Origin: Mycogone perniciosa
Taxonomy: Eukaryota; Ascomycota; Sordariomycetes; Hypocreales; Hypocreaceae
Length of the DNA stretch: 64,000 bases
Direction: 5' to 3'
Assembly (NCBI GenBank): GCA_025331125.1
Contig: JAOALB010000069.1
Span: forward strand, 124,001-188,000
Part shown: positions 58,867-64,000 of the stretch, piece by piece
Numbering within the stretch: position 1 is the first letter of the stretch
Layout: each line of letters opens with the position of its first letter
Notes under the pieces: model-generated
The model's input: the letters and a program-made list of their open reading frames with translations, nothing else
Database searches by the model: none
What the model was told of the DNA's origin: nothing
Position numbers and translations under genes: made by a program

Positions 58867-60250
58867 TGTTTCCGTTGATTCTTTTCTTTCTCATACTATT
58901 ACGTTCGATTAGTAGTCTAGTGGATTCATCGGGCGCTTCATCCTAGTATCTAGAGAGACGGGTGAGAGGGGCTAATCTAGTGCCCGTGAGGATAGCAGGG
59001 ATGGGGATGAAGAGGGGGCAACATGTTGGCATTGCGTGTTGGTTGTTCGAGACTCAGGCGAATGCTACGTCGACATGCATGCATAGATTATGCATTTTAG
59101 AGTCAAGCAATACTAATAATGTACTTTGTATTACTGCTAGGTATTTGGTAACTTTAGTAATATTTTTTTTATCAGGCTGTCATATATCATATTTGGGATG
59201 CTACGCTGCAATGTACAGAGGAAGAAGAAAAAAGCAAGGTCACAGAGTTTGATGACAAGTCAATATTGTAGGCTTCATGCAATAGTTCCATAACTGCGGC
59301 CTTGGCTCTGGATGTTTGTATCCAACGTTGTCTCTGATTTGACGCCTGATCTCGGACAAGAGACAGCTCCAGTATAACTTTGTAAGCAGTCCAATCAACG
59401 CCATTGACAGCAACACCAACATGGCCTTGTGTCGGCCGTTCGATTCGTTCGAGAGCGCCACTCGGTCAACGAGCTCGACACCACCTTGAGGGGGCGATAT
59501 GCTTGCGGCATAGCCATACACGAATAGCAACAAAGCTATGGTCGTGTACGAGTGAGCTTGCATGCATGCCCAGGGGTGAGGGCCTGGGCGCTGACGAGAG
59601 TAATCAGATCACTATTGCGTATGGGTTGGAACCTATCCAACAGGGATCCTGGGAAATAAGAGTCGGTACAGCGAGCCGTGCATGAAGCCAACCAGACGGC
59701 CCCCCTCACGAGCCGCGGGCTCCTCTTTTGGGCAATCTGCTCGTACTCATACCAAGAGGAAAAAAGTGACCAAGATGTTTGCCTGTTTGGGTGCTCTTGT
59801 GTAACCAAATGAGAGGGGAGATAAAAGCTTGCCGTGGCTCCCAGATAGCCTGTTCTGGAGTTGTTTCTAACATCACAACTTTTTGAATGACCATCGCTGT
59901 GACAAGATCTTTTTATCAACAACAATCGTCCTTGTAAGTCGAGGTCCCAGGCAATAACAACAGCCAGCTCACCCAACTCATGAGACGTCCACACAACTGA
60001 CTTGGCAACAACGGTCTGCAGCCTCCGGAGATCGTGCGGTGTCTAGCTTCCGTACAAACGTATTAGTGCGTTTGCAAGAGACAAAATCGCCGAGGTATGT
60101 GGTCTATTCCACAACGGGCGGTCCAGAACTTGGGTCGTCAGGCTTTCGGTATCTGGCCGGCAAGCTTGAAGCCAATGTGTATAAGCGTCGCTCACAAATG
60201 TCACAGCAGACAAACCTTTAACAGGCCGTGGTTTCGAAGACCCATCCAAT
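58867..60250. other. Intergenic region with a weak minus-strand ORF
   Basis: This 1.4-kb stretch is the 3' flank of pfa5 and the upstream region of a small plus-strand ORF. It is AT-rich around 59090-59210. The only frame with some appeal is the minus-strand one listed separately at 59240-59563. A GTATGT donor at about 60095 and a TTTAACAG acceptor at 60224 could frame an intron of the next gene, but I could not build an in-frame upstream exon. Confidence 0.4.
59240..59563 (-). CDS. Possible small membrane protein, 107 aa, unknown
   Basis: This single open frame has a hydrophobic N-terminus (TTIALLLFVYGYAA, signal-like) and a second hydrophobic segment (AMLVLLSMALIGLLTKLYW), separated by a short polar loop with one N-S-x-N-type sequence and followed by a basic tail (EIRRQIRDNVGYKHPEPRPQ). 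Two-TM small proteins of this layout are common in fungi, but I recognise no family, and no intron or conserved motif supports it. It is tail-to-tail with pfa5 (about 370 bp apart). Confidence 0.3.
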   Translation of the reverse strand: MQAHSYTTIALLLFVYGYAASISPPQGGVELVDRVALSNESNGRHKAMLVLLSMALIGLLTKLYWSCLLSEIRRQIRDNVGYKHPEPRPQLWNYCMKPTILTCHQTL

Positions 60251-60349
60251 ATGGACTACTACCACTCATCCAATGTGGACCAGCACTCGTCCAATGGGGA
60301 CTATCACGCAACCAACGTGGAGCAAGACTCATCCAATAGGGACTTCAAC
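60236..60349 (+). repeat. 21-bp tandem repeat (about five units)
   Basis: Units of the form CTCATCCAATGTGGACCAGCA recur with a 21-bp period. The two central copies are most alike and the flanking ones diverge. The period is a multiple of three, so the repeat is frame-neutral. Confidence 0.8.
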
Positions 60350-60670
60350 CATATCCCAGTCTTACGTGGCGCCGATCGCTTGGCATATCTCCACCAGTAC
60401 CAGAGGGAGCGGCAGGGGCTTCTATGTGAGGTTGAGTGGCGGGAGAGAATGCTGCGGATGGGATTCAACGAATTCAATGCGCTGATTGAGCAGAACATTA
60501 AAATCACTCGCCAAGTGATCACATATGATGCCCGGCAGGTGTTGAGACTCCAAGTGGAAGTCCGCATCCAAGAGAAGAGCAACGAGGTTGTTGAGCTGAG
60601 GGAGAACTATGATAGGGCCCTTCGTGACCTCAGGGATTTTGAAGAGAGGTCACAGATATTCTTCAGCTAG
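60251..60670 (+). CDS. Small protein with heptapeptide repeats and coiled coil, 139 aa, unknown
   Basis: The N-terminus is made of about five 21-nt tandem units encoding seven-residue repeats of the form S-S-N-x-D-x-H. The remaining about 100 residues are rich in Glu/Arg/Gln with heptad spacing (LHQYQRERQGLLCEVEWRE, then VVELRENYDRALRDLRDFEE), predicting a long coiled coil. The repeat begins upstream of the ATG (DPSN-MDYYH is in frame back to 60227), and a TTTAACAG acceptor at 60224 suggests an unseen upstream exon, so this may be a partial model. I recognise no family. Confidence 0.4.
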   Translation: MDYYHSSNVDQHSSNGDYHATNVEQDSSNRDFNHIPVLRGADRLAYLHQYQRERQGLLCEVEWRERMLRMGFNEFNALIEQNIKITRQVITYDARQVLRLQVEVRIQEKSNEVVELRENYDRALRDLRDFEERSQIFFS

Positions 60671-61643
60671 GAAAATGGATCGCACATGATTCCGTTGTGG
60701 CGTTCTGGTGGGCTCTCTGTCTCTGTGGGGCGGCGACGGTATTGACGACACATAACGATCTTTCTGATTTCTGTTAGCCAGCCAGGACAGGTATACGGAT
60801 TGTTTCAATAAACCTGGGCCAGCATGGTTTTGCTAATTGCAAGTTCCGTCCTTGCATCGTCCACTGCATTGTTTGTTGTGAAGCCGGCAAGGAGCACGGC
60901 GCTGTCGTTTGGAGGAGTGAAGCCTCCAGCCTGTTTCCAGTAGCATATCGTGTGATCCTGTGACTTTGAGATGCGTCGAAAAGAGCCTACCGACAATCTC
61001 ACCACATCTTAGCCAATAATAAAGATTTCAGACGCCATGAGAGATGTCTCTCCTCTGTTGAGGAGGTGAGGGAAGAGAAGAAAAGAGAGGGGATAAGATG
61101 TCACGTGTGGTGCTGTTCTTCCTTCCTCGAGCGGAAGCAAGTGTACACCGTAGGCCTTCCATTTTCCCTCCCCTCCTCCAAAACATATCGTACCTCTCGA
61201 AAGATAAGAGGAAGAAAAGCCCAAGCTTTGTCGCAGGAATGCGACTCGCATGTGTTTGAAGCCAATTCGTTGAGGAGATACGAACATCTTCGACCACTTG
61301 AGACTTTTCACACGGAGAAGAGCCGATACACGTATCTCATCGAGCCGGGATCAATCAGACGGCCCTGATTCTGTAGTATGCTGTTGAAAGCGGCTTTTTG
61401 TGGGTGATTGACGAGATCGCAGGTCATAGACTGAAAAGGATGCTAATACGCGTTGAGAAGCTAGAATCCGGATCAGAAGCAATACTCGATAAATAGAGGT
61501 GGGGCATCTGTAGCATTCACCACCAGACTTCGTGCTTCTTTGTACCATCACTATTCTTCTCCAAACTCCGACAAAGCCGGGCTGTCGCGCTGTCAAACAT
61601 CGATGCATCTGCGTTCGAACGAAGCACACGTTTGCATTGCAAT
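60671..61643. other. Intergenic region with rad30 promoter
   Basis: About 970 bp hold no supported gene. It contains an AAGAGAAGAAAAGAGAGG-type purine tract near 61071-61090 and CT-rich sequence at 61128-61195. The rad30 leader begins somewhere downstream of that. Confidence 0.5.
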
Positions 61644-63658
61644 ATGCCCTCTCCGCCGGGCGTCGGCGCGTCCTCCCCACTGCATACTGGCCGCCGTTCA
61701 CAATTCACGTATCGACAGCTCGCCCAGCTAGCAGCCTCTAGCACAACCAGCGCTTTGCGGGTAATTGCGCATATCGACCTCGACGCATTCTACGCGCAAT
61801 GTGAAATGGTTAGAATTGGTGTGCCTGAGGACAAGCCTCTCGCTGTCCAACAGTGGTAGGACACGTCTGCTTAATATGCATTTTTGTATCTGCGTGAAAC
61901 ATTCAAGGGCTGACAACCTTTAGGCAAGGCCTTATTGCCATAAACTATGCGGCCAGAAAATGGGGTATTGGGCGTCATTGCAACATAACTGAGGCCAAGA
62001 AATTGTGCCCTGACCTGATTGCCCAGCATGTGGCGACCTGGAGAGAGGGAGACGACAAGTGGGCGTATCGTGATGATGCTGCAGCCAATATCGCCACCGA
62101 CAAAGTCTCCCTTGACCCCTACCGGCTGCAATCAAGGAAGATCCTGGCTCTTGTGAAAGATGCACTACCTCATAACCTGCAAAAGGTGGAGAAAGCCAGC
62201 ATCGATGAGGTCTACCTTGACCTCTCGGCTCAAGTCCACTCTGAGCTGTTGCGTCGCTTCCCGGAGCTGTCAAGCCCCCCTCCGTATGACGACACGGCTG
62301 AAACACTCCCTCTTCCGTCTGTAGCTGCTCTGGATTGGCAAGCCGACGCCCTTGTGGACCTAGATGAGGAGGAAGAAGCGCTTGATCCAGACTGGGACGA
62401 CGTGGCCATACTCATAGGCTCTGAGATTGTCCGCGACATTCGGGCACAAGTACGCGAGAAGCTGGGATACACATGCTCGGCAGGAATAGCGAATAACAAA
62501 CTGCTCAGCAAGTTGGGCTCTGCTTTCAAGAAGCCCAACCAGCAGACTGTCGTGCGCAACCGGGCTATACAGGCGTTCCTTGCTGATATCAAGATTACCA
62601 AGATGCGGAACTTGGGCGGCAAGCTAGGGGACCAGGTGGTTTCTACGTTTCAGACTGACAGCGTCAAGGAGCTTCTTGAAGTGCCATTGGAACAGATGAA
62701 CGCAAAGCTTGGCGACGATACAGGTCTCTGGGTGTATAATACCATTCGCGGTATAGATCACAGTGAAGTTAACTCGCGGACACAGATTAAGTCTATGCTA
62801 TCGGCCAAATCTTTTCGGCCATTCATCAATACACCAGAACAGGCGGTCAAATGGCTCAGGATCTTTGCTGGCGATATTTACTCTCGCTTAGTAGAAGAGG
62901 GGATCTTGGAGCATAAGCGACGGCCGCGGACTATCAACCTGCATCACCGTCATGCTGGCCAGACACGGAGCAGACAGGGCCCCATCCCGTCGGCGAAGGT
63001 GCTGGATGAGCAAGTCCTTTTCAGCTTGGCTAAAGATCTGCTCTACCAGATCATCTCTGAGGGAAATGTCTGGCCTTGTGCGAATCTCAGTCTGAGCGTC
63101 GGTGGCTTCGAAGACGGAGTCAAAGGCAACATGGGCATTGGTGCCTTTCTTGTCAAGGAAGATGAGGCGGCCGCCTTGCGCGCTAGGTCTCCGAGCAGTC
63201 GCCCCACGTCCTCCACAGACCGACCGAGCAAGAAACCCCGGTCCGGTGAGGGGGGAATAGAGCGTTTCTTTGCCAGAAGGTCTCCTGTTGACCATGGCAC
63301 AGTCAATGGACAGGAACTGCTCAATGCAGGCTATGAATCCGGCACCGCACCGTCTGACGACGGCGCGATATTGGATGTCGAAGCCTCCACAGGAAGTTAC
63401 GAGGATCACCACGTCGCCATGTCTTGCTTCTTGTGTTCCAGATGCAATGCTCGCTTTGATGATGCTGCGTCACTACAAAGCCATGGGGATTGGCACTTTG
63501 CCAAAGACCTCCAAGACGAAGAACGTGTCAAGTCTGCATTCGCCGACCGCCCAGAGCCTTCCCGCAGTCAGATCCAAAAGGGACCGGGCGCATCCTCCAA
63601 ACGCGGCCGAGGGGGCGTAAAGCTAGAACAGGGGCAGAAACAGCTCAAGTTCGGGTGA
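61644..63658 (+). CDS. rad30: DNA polymerase eta (Rad30), Y-family translesion polymerase, 648 aa
   Basis: CDS is join(61644..61855,61924..63658) with a 68-nt intron that splits the Trp71 codon. Y-family motifs are intact: HIDLDAFYAQCE (residues 43-54, metal-binding Asp45), NYAARKWGIGRH (finger), KASIDEVYLDL with catalytic Asp165-Glu166, then EKLGYTCSAGIANNKLLSKLGSAFKKPNQQ (palm/thumb) and the little-finger region (SMLSAKSF...WLRIFAGDIYSRL). A UBZ zinc finger lies at 575-595 (C575-x2-C578 ... H591-x3-H595), used to bind ubiquitinated PCNA. GGIERFF (about 514-520) resembles a PIP-like PCNA-binding motif, and the C-terminal QKQLKFG is a second weak candidate. It bypasses cyclobutane dimers accurately in the nucleus. 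An Asp/Glu-rich insertion (about 205-220) is typical of fungal members. The start is the first in-frame ATG preserving the N-terminal motif; an upstream candidate at 61632 lacks support. Confidence 0.93.
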
Positions 63659-64000
63659 GTAGGAATTGATCCTGTAGGGCACTGACTATCGCGTGGATCT
63701 ACATACTACGTATTGCACGAAGTTGAGCATTGCCGCCTTTCAACAGATGCGGTGAGCCGATGGCTTTGCAGCATTGTTAACCAACATGCCATAGTGACGA
63801 ATGGAGTCCCATGGGGTCCACAGTCGACGACAGATTCCTTGTATTTCGTACCTGTGCCTGTTTAACGCACTCCGCGCATAGGTGCATGCGCTGGACTTTG
63901 CATGGCAAGTGTTTATTGCCTTGGACCGGGCCAACCAAGCAGGAATGGGGTCGTCATCTATTGCATGTGATGATTGCTCAACAGCAAGGGCGGTCTCAGA
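63659..64000. other. Right flank without a visible gene
   Basis: These 342 bp comprise the 3' flank of rad30 and unassigned sequence to the window edge. Short minus-strand frames have no recognisable content. Confidence 0.5.

Overview
The window is nuclear DNA of a filamentous ascomycete. Genes carry short spliceosomal introns (mostly 55-140 nt, GTRNGT donors, CTAAC/CTGAC-like branch sites, YAG acceptors), tRNA genes are themselves intron-bearing, and leaders are CT-rich. A class II hydrophobin, a secreted GH64 beta-1,3-glucanase, a GH55 glucanase relic and an ASH1-type SET protein point to Sordariomycetes. Hypocreales, possibly a Trichoderma-like fungus, is my inference. No bacterial operon, CRISPR array, phage or intact transposon was seen.

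Layout: 1-3.7 kb is non-coding. 3.7-5.3 kb (-) encodes a Zn2Cys6 transcription factor with a tetrapeptide repeat. 5.3-21.2 kb is a 15.9-kb gene desert full of microsatellites and a short palindrome-forming word (TACTCCGTA/TACGGAGTA and TACTTCGTA/TACGAAGTA). 21.2-22.3 kb (+) is a class I methyltransferase with four exons. 22.6-24.5 kb (-) is a SHB17-like histidine phosphatase with an unusually long 834-nt intron. 25.1-26.0 kb (+) holds a Ser-rich reading frame and a small single-TM coiled-coil protein gene. 26.4-28.2 kb (-) is the proteasomal deubiquitinase Ubp6/USP14. 28.5-28.9 kb (+) may be a small spliced gene. 30.3-32.8 kb (+) is an RRM protein gene interrupted by an in-frame TAG. 34.1-35.5 kb (+) is Sfh5, 37.8-40.2 kb (+) is ASH1, and 40.9-42.2 kb (-) is GH64.

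From 42 kb the DNA becomes gene-poor again. It holds a GH55 relic (44.4-44.8 kb), a class II hydrophobin (47.5-47.9 kb, -), tRNA-Met(CAT) (51.3 kb, +), tRNA-His(GTG) (52.1 kb, -) and unexplained decayed-looking sequence at 50.3-54.1 kb. At the right end are the palmitoyltransferase Pfa5 (57.5-58.9 kb, +), a small repeat/coiled-coil ORF (60.3 kb, +) and DNA polymerase eta, Rad30 (61.6-63.7 kb, +).

The identified genes are mostly unrelated housekeeping and chromatin functions (ubiquitin recycling, lipid transfer, H3K36 methylation, translesion synthesis, protein palmitoylation, sugar-phosphate metabolism). They do not form a visible cluster. The secreted cell-wall genes (GH64, GH55 relic, hydrophobin) lie within about 7 kb of each other, but in different orientations and separated by long spacers. 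Exon boundaries were derived by hand from splice signals and reading-frame continuity. Protein family calls rest on recognised motifs, not on database searches. No obvious new multi-gene system was found. The most interesting items are the TAG-interrupted RRM gene, the palindromic-word-rich gene deserts and the unusual intron architectures.
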